NCBI GenBank assembly: GCA_012861695.1
Contig: JAAOOA010000006.1
Location: 29,741,811 to 29,805,810, forward strand
Direction of reading: 5' to 3'
DNA length: 64,000 nucleotides
Origin: Trematomus loennbergii
Taxonomy: Eukaryota > Chordata > Actinopteri > Perciformes > Nototheniidae
The notes under the pieces were generated by a model. The model saw nothing but the letters and a program-made list of their open reading frames with translations. It did no database searches and was not told the DNA's origin. The translations under genes were made by a program, and so were the position numbers. This document shows positions 12,481 to 23,818 of the stretch, piece by piece (position 1 is the first letter of the stretch; each line of letters opens with the position of its first letter).

Positions 12481-12709
12481 TTGACCAATCAGATGACATC
12501 TGTATGTAGCGGTGCAAGCTAGCAGAGGAGTTACCATAGAAAAGGGACTGGCTGTTTACACCGAAAGGCTCTCACGGCGAGCAAAGCGAAAATCGTGTAT
12601 CATGTGTCGCAGGTTAAAGTAACCTTATTCATTTAGGGGGTTGAGGTGACGTGCAACAACATTAACATTAACCTTTCTGTTGGTCACTTGTTAGCAGACC
12701 CTTCACGCC

Positions 12710-15042
12710 ATGGCAGAGCGAACAGGTACAGCCAGGGCCCATAGTGATAGCCCTATAGTTTAAATCTACTACCCACAAATACACATATGGACATGGGTTG
12801 CTATTTAAAAAAAATGTAAATGTATTTAGGAACCTATCCATGTGATTTTAAGTGGGGGTGGACCTCAAATCCGCTACGGGGGTCCGGGGGCATGCTCCCC
12901 CGGTAAGATTTTTTATTTTATTTTGGAGTTAAATGCATCAATCTGGTGCATTTTGAGGGGGAAATAAAGAGACTAGATATATGGGAACACCTATATGAAA
13001 CAGAACTGTATACATTTCAATAATCATAAAATCATGGCCATAACCAATAACATACCATATCCAATATGAAAAAACACTGAAACTTGTTTATTTATTTATT
13101 TTTGGTTCATTTATAGTTGTGAGTATGTCTGGGCTCCCTCCTCTCCCCCCTGCTCCTCTTTGAGGCAGCAGCAAAGACTAGTTTTAGCTCTCAACAAGTT
13201 TTAAAAGTGTATCTTACCTTTTTGCCCCTAGTTAACTTTTTATTTTTTTATTCAAGCATATTTTACTAATCACTCCCCCCTCAAATGGAAATATGTGTTT
13301 ACATAAATGGTGACCAAACCGTTTGAGACCCACTGAGAACTTAGACTAAGTTAACTATCTAAACACTCAGAGAGTCCTATACCTCACCTGAGCTGAGGTT
13401 ATCCCGAGCTTGAACGGACAAAAAAAAAAAAGGGTCGCGAAATATACTTGGGCGGCCGTTAATATACCTGGGCGGCCCGCCCAAGTAAAGTCTATGTGTG
13501 GGAAACCCTGGTGGTGTTTAAAAAAAAAGTATGTAAAATGTATTTAACAAGACTTTGGAAAATCAGTTTATTCCCTAATATAAGCTAGCTGACTTCCTTT
13601 ATTCCTTCTAAAGTTATATGGAATTCATACATTTTTCTACTTTGTTTTTCAGATTTGTCTGTTATGTGCTGTGGCCTGGTAATGGTAAGTAACATTTTAG
13701 AGTAAGTAAATGTTAACATTAGTCTTTGCTTTCACACCTGTCAAAATGCTTGTACATTTCAGAGACCACCCACAGTCCAGTCAGTTTACATTTTAAGTTG
13801 GACACATATGCCAGTAGGATCTTATGCTGCTGTCAGAGTAGCTTTGTGTTGTAGATCATAATACAGATTCTGTTTTGAATTTTTTACCGGTACTGTCATG
13901 TTGATTAAAACAAGAATCGATAACGAACAGAAATATGTCAAGATCAGTGAACCAAGCAAGTTCTTGAATTCTGGTAAACCATAAGTAACAGGCCTTCTTA
14001 AAAGTGGATGTGCCTGTTCATGACTTTTGTGATTGATGATTGTTCTGTGATAATTAAGATTGTTCTGTTGTTTAAAGTAATATCTCACTTTCTGGCCAGC
14101 TACCTTTTGGGCATCTCCTGAGGTCACAGTAATCAAGGGGCTGACTTTTGTTTGTTGAGTTTCATTTCTCACCTAACTGGTGTGGTATCTAACTTGAGAA
14201 ATAAAGGTTGGTAGGCAAGAAAGTATGATCAGATTATTGACATGTTCAAAAGGTATCATTGAAGGTGTTTTGGGGTTATGCCCTTGTTAATCTTGAGCAT
14301 TTCAAATAGAATGACTCTGTTTCTCTCCTAAGCTTTCATCAAGTTCTCCATCCCTTCGGTCAGTGAAGGCATCAGAGTTTATGACGAGACAGGACCTGAG
14401 GTGGATGCAGACGTATTTGAAGAAGTAGCACAGCTTCCCAACGCTGGTGTATTTACTATCAGATTTGACAATGGTAAATCTGTTCTCTCTTGATTCTCAT
14501 TTTTTTCAACATAGTCTAATGAGTCTCTACTAAGACTCCGATATAATTTTAGAATGTGAAAAACCGACAAATGGAAGGTGTTTATGCTTATTATTTCTCC
14601 TCTCCCTTATTCTCCTGAAATGCACTTAGCTTCCAAGGGGACAACTTCCTCTGCCAGTCTACTGCTTGATGAGCTAACCAATTCAGCGCTGGAACATTTA
14701 GCCTGCAGCTCTAATGACACGTTCATGGAGGATGAAAGCCCTTCCAGAAGACTGATGACGATGCCAAAAGGGTAACATGTGTTTGTTTTGACGGCTTCCT
14801 TTGGGGATTGCATACATTTTTTTTTATGTGTATTGGTGTCAATTGTTCAACATTGTTTATTTTTGGGTGAAAATGGTCTTGTCTTTTACTCTGTCCTTTC
14901 ACAGTTGGTTAAATCTGCACTAACCAAGACATCAGGTGGCGATCGTATTATCAACCAATACAACCGGACGAAAGGTCTGACTGACTCCACACGGCGACAG
15001 ATGGTTAGCATCCTCGCTGCTGAGATGACTGAAACTCATTAG
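12710..15042 (+). CDS. five-exon gene of an uncharacterised teleost multicopy family, probably frameshifted
   Basis: Proposed exons: 12710-12725 (MAERT), 13653-13684 (DLSVMCCGLVM), 14344-14473 (FSIPSVSEGIRVYDETG and on), 14630-14771 (KGTTSSASLLLDEL and on), 14905-15042 (LVKSALTKTSGGDRII, then RRQMVSILAAEMTETH and TAG). All introns have GT/AG borders. Phases agree at introns 1-3. Exon 4 ends one base out of phase with exon 5, and its last bases read DDDAKR in the alternative frame that would fit, so a one-base frameshift near 14750 is likely. The last exon resembles the KSALTKT..GDRI and STRRQMVNILAADM motif of a large uncharacterised fish family, sometimes labelled SAM domain-containing protein 3-like, whose members usually continue well past this stop. 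So the protein seems C-terminally short. For exon 3 an acceptor ten bases upstream is also possible. Function unknown. Confidence 0.55.
12835..13510 (-). mobile_element. hAT-type end fragment, CAGGGTTTCCC family
   Basis: On the minus strand the piece starts CAGGGTTTCCCACACATAGA and runs through GGGCGGGCCGCCC. Its inner edge holds CCGGGGGCATGCTCCCCCGG and AAATGCATCAATCTGG, blocks also present in the hAT copy at 28340-28460. These are familiar non-coding parts of fish hAT elements. No transposase or matching far end is visible. Confidence 0.6.
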
Positions 15043-15162
15043 GTGTATTTTATTTTTGGCACTTGATTTTACTTAAAATAATAATGCTTTGATGTGCGAG
15101 TCCCCCGTTTTTTGAAGACACTTTGTTTGAAATGTAACATTGAGTCAGTTTTTTTCTGTTTA

Positions 15163-15168
15163 AATAAA
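15163..15168 (+). terminator. polyadenylation signal AATAAA
   Basis: AATAAA lies about 120 bases after the stop codon of the five-exon gene, consistent with a short 3' UTR. A second AATAAA follows near 15260. Confidence 0.45.
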
Positions 15169-15349
15169 TTGATATCAAGACATGGATATAATCGTTGTTG
15201 TTTTTGTTCACTGTGCAATCATTTTAAGTGTTACTTGTTTTAAGTGTAAGCTGGGCATAATAAAGTAGATGAATGCAAAACTCTTGAGGACTTAATTAAA
15301 ACTAACAACATCTTAGGTAAGAATAACAGTTCTAGGAGTAAACACACAT

Positions 15350-15537
15350 AAATTACATTACATTTCATTTAGCTGACGCTTTTATACAAAGCGACTTACA
15401 ATGACCAATTACAGGGACATTCTCCCTGGAGTAACTAAGGACTAAGTGCCTTACTAGTGGTGGTGTTCCTGGCGGGATTTTAACTCACAACCTTCCGATC
15501 TTCAGCCCACCTCACTATCCATTAGACCACATACTAT
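15350..15537. repeat. common teleost interspersed repeat
   Basis: Contains ACATTTAGCTGACGCTTTTA, then AAAGCGACTTACAATGACC, and ends with an ACTCACAACCTTCCGATC / CCATTAGACCAC block. This is a well-known fish repeat of probable SINE or non-LTR origin; a longer copy is at 9856-10330. Confidence 0.65.
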
Positions 15538-15678
15538 AAATATGTTTGACACTGGCAGGAGTCAATTAAATATCAACACTGTGGGGAGTAATTTCTTAAG
15601 CTACACTTAGTGTTAAGTATGTTTAACACTAATGAAGAGTGAATTAACAAAGGGAAAATTCAGATTAACTCTAAACTC

Positions 15679-16448
15679 TTATGGCGCATTTCCACCACAC
15701 GGTCGGCCTCGGCCTCGCTCGGTACTGCTAGGCCGTGTTGGGCCTTGTTAGGGCCGGCTCACTTCATGCTGTGCTTCCATTACAGTTTAGGAACTGGGTA
15801 GTTACTATAGTAACGCAGTGTAGGCGGAGCCGTGACGTCATCTTCAATGAGAACCCCAGAAAAACAACACAGCCGTTAGCTGTTAGCACTCAAGCTCACA
15901 GCTCCTCATATCTGTTCAGAAACTAGACAAAAGTTAAACAAGTACAAACCACAGACTGTCTGTGTCATGGCGAATACAGTCGCTGGTTTATTTATGTCTG
16001 TATAGGCCGTTGTTGTGAGTGTGGACGGTCGGAGCATATATTGCGTTAGCTTAGCCAATCTCCATCTAGAAAACACGCATTTTAAAAGGTTTTTCACCTG
16101 CCGTCTGTCTGCAGACTTGTCAAAGCATTAATTCATGGTTTTTACTAACCGGTATCAGTATGTTGTTACTTCGGCATCATTTTGAAACGTGTATTACAAT
16201 TAAATCACGGTCAAATATGTTCATCTTGTTGTAGTTGTAGCCCCCTTGCCAGCGATTCTCTCTCTTGTTTAGCAAACTCAGCCCTGTTTGTTGGCCCCGA
16301 TAGAACCACGATTTTGTCGGGCCAGAAAAGATGTGAAAAAGTACCCCCGGGCCGCTACTAGGCCTAGTGGAAGCGCAACCAAAAACGGGCCCGGCACGAC
16401 ACGGCACGCTTAAACCGCGCTCTGCGCCATGGTGGAAATGCCCCATAA
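15679..16448. mobile_element. MITE with inverted ends, TTATGG..GCATTTCCACCA
   Basis: Left end TTATGGCGCATTTCCACCA, right end TGGTGGAAATGCCCCATAA. Subterminal DNA is rich in GGCC and CTCGGCCTCGCTCGG. Such GCATTTCCACC-type ends are frequent in fish MITEs. The target duplication cannot be separated from the ends (TTA or TAA possible, which would fit PIF-Harbinger). Flanking DNA (15560-15650 and 16450-16570) contains repeated AGTGTTAA/TAACACT motifs. Confidence 0.65.
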
Positions 16449-16832
16449 GTGTCAAAACATAACACTATGGGTGTTATTCAATCAGAGTGTAAAACTGGAG
16501 TAACACTTATCAGTGTAGTGTAGTGTTAATTATTAACTCTTACTAGAGTTGATTTGACTCTTACAAGTACACAAGTATTAGAATTGAAATGTTTTTCAAG
16601 TATTGGATGCAAAATGGGGTTACTACAGATATTTGATGGTATTAAAAGCCGGGTAAAGATGTTAGTTCATGACCGGTGAAGATGGAGCTCCTTTTTAATA
16701 CTTTAACTGGTTGGTAAATGTCTTCATATACTTAGTGTTTATAAAAAATAAGACTATTTGAGCATACTAATACGCTAAGCTACCACGCTAAACTTAAGTG
16801 AACTTAAAACATTTGATATTATACATGCTTAA

Positions 16833-16869
16833 CCTCTTAAGGACGACGGTCCCCCCAGTGGTCTTAGGG
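16833..16869. mobile_element. 37-bp piggyBac-like end relic between two TTAA sites
   Basis: TTAA at 16829-16832 and 16870-16873 enclose CCTCTTAAGGACGACGGTCC and following CCCC. This equals, in reverse, the right end of the large element at 33395-33413 (GGATCGTCGTCC). The body of the element is gone. The relic abuts the point where the L2 coding frame stops. Confidence 0.55.
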
Positions 16870-16873
16870 TTAA

Positions 16874-19537
16874 GGGACGGGCGGAGGCGGTTGATGTTGC
16901 GTAGATGGAAATAGGCAGACCGAGTGATATTACTGATGTGAGATTTGAATGAAAGTGTGCCGTCGAGGATGACACCCAGACTCTTAACCTGAGGGGGGGG
17001 AGACTGAAGAGTTGTCTATTGTAATGGAGAAACTGTCAGGTTTGGTTAGGGTGGATTTTGTGCCAATGAGGAGAACCTCTGTTTTATTGTCGTTAAGTTT
17101 GAGAAAGTTAGAGGAAAACCAGGATTTGATGTCCTGTAAGCAGTCAGACAGGGGAGGAGGTGGTGGTTTTTGGAGGACAAGTAGAGCTGGGTGTCATCCG
17201 CGTAGCAATGAAAGTGGATGTTGTGTTTACGGAAGATATTGCCAAGAGGAAGTAAATAGATGATAAAAAGAAGAGGCCCCAGGACAGAGCCCTGGGGAAC
17301 ACCGGTCGTGACTGGAAGTGGCTGTGATTTGAAGGTTTTGAGTTGGATGAACTGAGTGCGGCCAGAGAGATATGATTTAAACCAGAGGAGGGGTGTGTCA
17401 GTGATCCCGATGGAGGTCAGTCTGTCAATGAGGATGCTGTGGGAAATGGTGTCAAAAGCTGCACTAAGATCAAGGAGGATGAGGATAGTTAATAGTCCGG
17501 AGTCAGCTGCCATGAGGAGGTCGTTAGTGATTTTCACCAGTGCTGTTTCTGTGCTGTGATGGGGGCGGAAACCAGATTGAAATTGTTCGTACAGGTTATT
17601 GTCAGACAAGTGGGTATGGATCTGGGATGCAACAGTTTTTTCCAGGATTTTTGAGAGAAATGGTAGGTTAGATATGGGACGAAAGTTATTAAAGTTGTTG
17701 GGGTCTGCACCAGGTTTCTTCAGTATGGGCGTGATGGCGGCTGATTTGAAAAGTGAGGGAACAAGACCAGAGGTGAGGGAGGAGTGTATGATGACAGTTA
17801 TAAGGGAGGACAATGAAGGTAGACAGGCTTTTACCAGGGGGGTAGGAAGAGGGTCTAACTGACAGGTAGATGGCTTGGATTTACTGATGAGGTCAGATAT
17901 TACAACAGCAGAGGGAAGTGTGAAACTTGAAAGAGAATGAGAGAGAGGGTCGGTGAAAACAGGGAGAGATATACTGCAGGTGGTGTTAGGAGTTAGTTGC
18001 TGGTGAATGTTTTCTATTTTGTCATTAAAAAATGACATGAGGGAGTTACAGTAGGCAGTTGAATACTGATGAGGTGCAAGAGAGTCCGGTGGTCGTAGAA
18101 TGTTCTTCACTGTAGAGAACAGGACCCTTGTGTTCCCTTCGCCAGAGCTGATGAGAACTGCGTAATATGATGATTTGGCTGTAGAGAGAGTGTCCTTGTA
18201 GTGGAGAATGTGGTTATTGTACATTTCTTTGTGAACGACAAGTCCAGTTTTTTTGCAGAGGCGTTCCAATCGACGGCCTTTTGTTTTGAGTTGGCGTAGT
18301 TCAGGTGTAAACCAAGGAGCAGAATGGGTGAAGGAAACAGACCGGGTTTTTAAAGGAGCCATGGTATTGAGCAGTTTATGAAGATTGTTATTGTAATGAG
18401 AAACCAGTTCATCAGGCGGGGATGAACAATTTATGCTGGGGATGTTGTCAATGCCACCGGAGAGTGTAGTTAAATTAATATCCTTGATGTTGCGGAAGGA
18501 AATAACACGTGACAGATTTGGTTTGGACAGTGTTAAGGTGACAGTAAAGGATATTAATGAGTGATCAGAAATTGGAAGATCAGTTGCAGTACATTTAAGA
18601 GGGGTGACACCAGAACAGCAGATCAAGTCCAGAATATGTCATTTGGAATGAGTCGGAAAATCGATATGTTGCTGTAATCCAAAACTGTCCAGGCAAGATG
18701 TGAAGTCCTTTGTGAGAGCATTGTTGACAGTATCCATATGTATATTAAAATCTCCCAGCACTATTATGTTAGGTGAGAGTGAGCAGAGATGTGTGATGAA
18801 AGCAGCAAATTCGTTTATGAAATTATTATTAAGCTTAGGTGGACGGTAGACGCTTGCAACTATGGTAGGGATAGGCCCATTGAGTTGTAAGGCAATTGAT
18901 TAAAATGAGCCGTGAACAGGCACAGATACAGACAAGACTCTCAAACTCTTGCGGTAAATCATCGCGAGACCTCCCCCTCTGCCGGTGGCACGGGGTTGAC
19001 AGATGTAAACAAACCCAGGAGGAGTAGATTCATTCAGCTGTGAAAAGTCATTAGGTTGTTGCCACGTTTCTGTCAAACAGAGAAAATCAAATTTACGATC
19101 AGTCAGGAGATCTTGGAGAAGAGGACCCTTTGTCGTAAGAGAACGGATGTTAAATAGTCCAAAGTTGACATCAGTGTGGCCGTGTTTATGTTTAGCGCTA
19201 ACGTTAGCCAACCTGGCTAAGACAGTGTGGTCCACTTTCCGTGCGGAATTTCTTGGGTGTTGTCGAATTGAAGACCAGATGGATTGTATGGGTTTGGAGT
19301 CATCGTTGTAAAATCTTCGCCGGGAACCACGGTGGATATATTTCCGACGGGGATGACGAGCGATGTCCAGAAAGAGGTGCAATGCCGGTGATGTGTCGGG
19401 CAGGTGGAATTGTAGTCGGAGGAGCTCAGCAGCTGTGTATTGGAGTGCCGCTGTCGCTAGGTTGAACGACAGGGCAGTCCAGATGAGCACAGACCATACA
19501 AACAGCTTGTTGATCCACATAGTTGTCGGTGATGTTT
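16874..19537 (-). pseudogene. L2-type (CR1/L2 group) non-LTR retrotransposon, endonuclease and reverse transcriptase, broken
   Basis: Minus strand. The ATG at 19520 (MWINKLFVWSVLIW) opens a frame with the apurinic endonuclease motif FNIRSLTTKG, CLTETW and RGGGLAMIYR, which ends near 18900. After frame changes, 18626-17046 encodes reverse transcriptase: GFRPHHSTETALVK, DLSAAFDTISH, GVPQGSVLGPLLF and catalytic YADDTQLYLS. A frameshift near 17130 moves the C-terminal part ([24 protein letters not shown]) to another frame down to 16874. It copies its own RNA into new sites. The 3' UTR and tail are missing; at the 5' side a hAT insertion (19546-21258) cuts it, and sequence from 21267 probably continues its 5' part. 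Motifs fit the L2 clade well. Confidence 0.88.
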
Positions 19538-20275
19538 GGCTAGAGCAGGCATCCTCAAAGTCCGGACTCCGGTCCGGATCCGGACCGAACCACAACTGTC
19601 TCTGGACTCTGAGCAAATTATACTTTTCATATGTATTATCTGTATTATCTGTGTTATCTGTGTTATCTGCGAGACATCGCCACAACGCAACGAGTCAAAA
19701 TTCTCCGCTATGTCCACTGCAAACAGCGCTCTGCATGTCAGACTGTTCCGCTGTCTGTGTGTGTCTGACAACGCATTGGTCCAATCACATTCAGTATCCC
19801 GTCAGCGTTTTTTCCCCCCACCAACAGTCTGCGAATCAGAGGCACAGTAGGGCGGGTCTTCGCGGAATGCGGGTGGGAAAAATGCGTGTGTGTTTAAAAA
19901 CAAAAAGTCAGAGCGAGAGTTAACAGCTCATCTAGTTGCATCTGTACTGTAGCTAGTAGCCTAGTTTCACCTACCGGGGTGGCAACTGCCACCCTAAAAT
20001 AGGCCTTGCCACCCCAGCTGCCACCCCAGTTGGCAGCTTTGTTTTGAAAGAAAAGTTGTGGCTCATCGGACATTGATGAGAGAAAGTCTCTAATGTCCGA
20101 GTGCAAGTGAATGCAGCACAAGCCGCACGTCTTGTAACCATGGATGTATAATAAGAACTTGTAACCCCTCCCCCGGCCCTGATTTCATTTGAAAGGTACG
20201 GCGCAAAACGAGAAGCATTCGTTTGGTGATCATTTATATATACAGTCTATGATTCGGACCCAAGTACAGAAGGAA

Positions 20276-20424
20276 TGAGGTATTTGCGGTCTACAATGAC
20301 AGAGAAGAGACTGTCAAGTTTGGCTGTACTCAGCATTGAATCAAAACGCACTAAAGCTGTTGATCTTAATAAGTTTGTGAGGCGTTTTGCTGAACAAAAT
20401 GGTAATCGCCGCATTCAGCTGTAA
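20276..20424 (+). pseudogene. hAT transposase C-terminal (dimerisation) piece
   Basis: Translation RYLRSTMTEKRLSSLAVLSI, followed by an FVRRFAEQNGNRR-like end and a stop, resembles the C-terminus of hAT transposases of the GTF2IRD2/ZBED group. It is placed upstream of the catalytic piece at 20640-21002, the reverse of normal order. Confidence 0.6.
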
Positions 20425-20639
20425 TAGACATGTCAACTTGATGCTCTGCTCACGGATGAGCATACAAAACTGTTAAGATGATGACCTTACGTGTGTAAAT
20501 ATATTTTTTTTCTTTGTGGGGGTCTGCCCCCAAAAAACAGTTTTAAGTCCTGAGAAAGTCAAATAAGACGGTGTGTAAAACTACACTGCCCAGCCAAAAA
20601 AAATTAACCACTTTGATTTAACTAGGCCAGTAGGTAAGG

Positions 20640-21002
20640 GCTTTCCACTGGATAATAACTGAAGTATAAAAGAATGCATGACTGAAGTGATGGAGACCAT
20701 GTTTGAAGGCAAACAAAAAGAGGAAATAACAGGTAAAATCAAGCAAATCCCCCTCTCAGATTCCACAGCAACCAGAAGAACATAAATACTGGCTGGTGAT
20801 TTGATTAATCAGCTTTGTGATGGAATAAAAAATGCACAGTGCATTTCCTTAGCTGTGGATGAGTCCACTGACACCACTGACAATGCTCAGTTGCTGGTGT
20901 TTGTGAGTTTTTATGATGAGGCAAAGGGGGAGTTTGTTGAAGATGTGTTGGGCCTGACGAACCTCAGTGGACACAGAAGGGGGCAAGACATTATAAAGCA
21001 AT
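20640..21002 (+). pseudogene. hAT transposase catalytic-region piece
   Basis: Reads with stops: IKECMTEVMETMFEGKQ, then LINQLCDGIKNAQCISLAVD and ESTDTTDNAQLLVFV. The VDEST motif carries one catalytic acidic residue of the hAT DDE-like fold. The piece ends in stops (GHRRGQDIIKQ). The longest open part is 20801-21004. This is a clear but inactive fragment. Confidence 0.8.
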
Positions 21003-21639
21003 AATAGGAATGCTGAATGAAAGAGGGTGAAGCTGCCTTTATTCATAACTGTGCAGCTCTTACACTGCGACTCTGAGGGATCAAGCACAGACACAATAAC
21101 AATGAAAACTGCTGCATCCAGATTCTTTTTGTTTTTGCAACCTCGTGTTAAGAATCTTGTTGCAATTGTTTAAAAGTTTGAATGACCGTAATAAACGGAC
21201 CTTTGTCTTATTGAAACAATTTTTTTGGACCTTTAAGATTTGTATTTGAGTACCCCTGGGCTAGAGGATGGGCCTCACGCCGCGGAAGCAGCCAGGTGAG
21301 GGGTGGTGGACCCGACACACAGGTAGGGTAGATGTTAGTCCAAAATACACACACACTGCATATACGTACACCGGTTAATTCGATCGTTGGGCAGATACAT
21401 CCAGATCATATTATAATGGCCAAAGTCATCAAAGTGAGCGATAACAGTTGCATTACATACAGCAAAAAATAGCTGGAGAGCAGCGGCAGCTAAGTGCGCC
21501 AGCGTTCGCTCTGTCCGCCTAAAGCTGAGACTCCACAGATTAGATAGGTATAGTATCATCACTGAGCGATCCGAACTCGCGACAGGGGAAGCAAACACAG
21601 ACATCACAACACGCACCTTTACGGAGCTTTTACGGGAGA

Positions 21640-21790
21640 TCGTCTCACCGTAGCTGTCAATCTGATCAAAAGACGTGTTCAATGGCATTAAAACGAGAAA
21701 AAACGCGGCTGAATCGTTTGATCCATAGGTTACTAATGTCTGTCGCTTTGAAAAAAATATTTATAATCCATAATTCCATTTTTATGTAAA
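21640..21790. mobile_element. diverged piggyBac-like family 1 internal fragment
   Basis: GTGTTCAATGGCATTAAAAC and TTGATCCATAGGTTA match the interior of family 1 copies (for example 30605-30660). Together with 23360-23818 it may be one copy split by later insertions. Confidence 0.5.
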
Positions 21791-21904
21791 AATCGGAGAG
21801 AAGAAGTTAGCTGCTAATGGTAGACAACAGAGTGTATGCAGCTTCCGGTTTTGGCCATGCGTCACTCTCACTCCTTATTTGTTAATGTGTTGGTGTGTGT
21901 AGAA

Positions 21905-22330
21905 CAGTGTTAATTTTGGCAGCTGTTTTTGATTTAGTCTTAGTCTTAGTCTTTAGACGAAAATGGTAATTAGTTTTAGTCACATTTTAGTCATTTCTAT
22001 CCTTCATAGTTTTAGTCTAGTTTTAGTCGACGAAAACTCAAAACGTTTTAGTCTACTTTTAGTCGATGAAAAATTACATTTTAGTCAACTTTTAGTCAAA
22101 ATGTTTTCTCTCTTTAAACCAATTCAGTTAGGCAAATACAGGTTTCTGACATTGTAATCAAGGTGACAGCATCAAGTGTTGAATTCGTAAAGCAACATTT
22201 CACTCTCTTAACACTTTACTTGTGTAATATCTAGGGATGGGTATCATTAAGGTTTTCTACGGTACTGCTAGTCTTATCAATACTGCTTATCGATCCGGTA
22301 CTTTAACGGTATTCTTGTATTTACTTTTTG
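21905..22330. mobile_element. two hAT-like end fragments
   Basis: From 21905 CAGTGTTAATTTTGGCAGC is followed by many TTTAGTC repeats (for example TAGTTTTAGTCACATTTTAG), typical of a fish hAT end. From about 22234 TAGGGATGGGTATCATTAAG starts a second hAT-like end. Neither has a visible partner end or transposase. Confidence 0.5.
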
Positions 22331-22419
22331 TTATTTTTTAAAGGAAAAAACTAACAAATTGTTAACCGAATTAATTGCTTTATTTAAAATGTGAAATAAA
22401 TTAAATATATATAATTATG

Positions 22420-22900
22420 TTAAAATATTGTACTGTACTTGAGTAAAATGTTGAGGTACTTGTACTTTACTGGAGTATTTAAATGTTTTGCTACTGTGTA
22501 CTTCTACTCCACTACAGTTCATAGTTAAATGGTGTACTTCTACTCCACTACATGTATTTAATACCTTTAGTTACTTTACAGATGTGGATGAATGATGTGA
22601 AATATAATCAAGTGTTAACTCAGACTTTAGTAAATTCACAAGCTACCCTGCAGTATACAGATTATAATATATCATTCAAACTAGCTGCACCTTTACCAGC
22701 TTTGAGAACACTTTAATGATCAATCATTATAAAACATATCATATATATTATTCTGAAATGGAACAATCTGCACAATCACTACTTGTACTGTCGCTACTTT
22801 AACTATATTTTGATGATCATACTTTGACTTGAGGAACTCTTCCTACACTATGGTATTTTTTTACTTAGCGACAAGATCTGAGTACTTCTCCCACCTCTGC
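22420..22900. mobile_element. Tol2-like hAT MITE
   Basis: The left part holds TACTTGAGTAAAATGTTGAG and ACTTCTACTCCACTACA repeated twice; the right end reads GAGTACTTCTCCCACCTCTG. Such GTACTTTAC/ACTTCTACTCC motifs and a CACCTCTG end are hallmarks of Tol2-type non-autonomous hAT elements. No transposase. Confidence 0.65.
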
Positions 22901-23359
22901 ACACCTGATGTCGTAATTGGGGCAACAGAGCTACGAGTTAAGGAAGTCGAAAATTGTGCATTTCTCCGACTGAATATGACGCCTTTTGGCCGGCTGTTTG
23001 GACAGACTACTCTACTCGTGTCAACGCGCTAACGCGAAAACATGGCAAACGAGCTTTGTCCACATCGAGCCTTGTAGTGTCTCTATACTTCTGAACGCTC
23101 CGTCCCCGGCAGATCTCTGTGTGCCGCTGCAGCGTGTCTGTTAGGCCCCGCCCCCCGCACACAGAGAGACAGAGAGAGATCGCTCTTCTGGAGTGAAGAG
23201 AGCGGAAATAATGATATTGCAAGTTAGAAATGTAAGATGCATTTTGACAGACAAGACGGGCAATTGGGGGAAAATATGCTGCATTTTGAATGTCCGCTAG
23301 TCCACCATTAACACCTTAGTCCCGTCTCGTCTCGTTAACGGTTATAAAGAGATTTAATT

Positions 23360-23818
23360 CATCAAAATCGACCAAGGGGGGCCAGAGATATGGAAAATCC
23401 ACCCAAATGACCCCAGAAGTGTTTTTTTTGTGCTAAATCTCTCTAAAAAGGTCAAATTTCACTTGTTTTGCATCAATCTTGATACAGGGTACTTATTATA
23501 TGTTGTACTTTGGATTCCTAAAGCTTTTAGTCTACTAACCCATCATCCAAGGGTAGTTTTCACTATAAGTAAAAAAGAATTTTTGGACGGACACTATAAT
23601 TTTCATTTTTTTACTATGTTCAATCTGAATTTGCTTTAAAATAAAAAACATCTATATTGATTCTGATTTTCTACATCCAACTCACAGGTTTATCATTACT
23701 TTGAGAACAAAGATTATTCATTTAACCCTTTTAGAAGGGAAGATATGGTCATTTGTTCTGGGAATGTCATTTTTGAGCCTGAGACCTGAAAACAGGCTCA
23801 GGGTGGAACAGGTTAAGA
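23360..23818 (-). mobile_element. piggyBac-like family 1 end fragment
   Basis: Matches the left third of family 1 in reverse: GGGGGGCCAGAGATATGG, GATACAGGGTACTTATTA and the end GAGACCTGAAAACAGGCTCA, then ACAGGTTAA. The other end is missing or represented by 21640-21790. Confidence 0.75.

Larger units (their letters stand above)
19546..21258 (+). mobile_element. hAT element with perfect 8-bp target duplication, internally scrambled
   Basis: The 8-bp duplication GGCTAGAG stands at 19538-19545 and 21259-21266. Ends are CAGGCATCCTCAAAG on the left and the reverse of CAGGGGTACTCAAA on the right. It sits inside the 5' part of the L2 element. Next to the left end is a palindromic CCGGTCCGGATCCGGACC block. 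A MITE-like segment 20133-20250 (ATGGATGTATAA to TTATATATACAGTCTATG) lies within. Transposase pieces are described separately. Confidence 0.92.

Noticed and set aside
12295..12522. Open frame MLDLRDQRCSREEKQCGTSP shared with 29097-29288
   Set aside because: It is part of a repeated hAT end; the frame is short, differs at its end and has no transposase motif.
15479..15537. tRNA gene
   Set aside because: There is a vague tRNA-like block in the repeat but no cloverleaf or B box could be fitted.
17012..17862. Plus-strand open frames
   Set aside because: They are antisense to the L2 reverse transcriptase.
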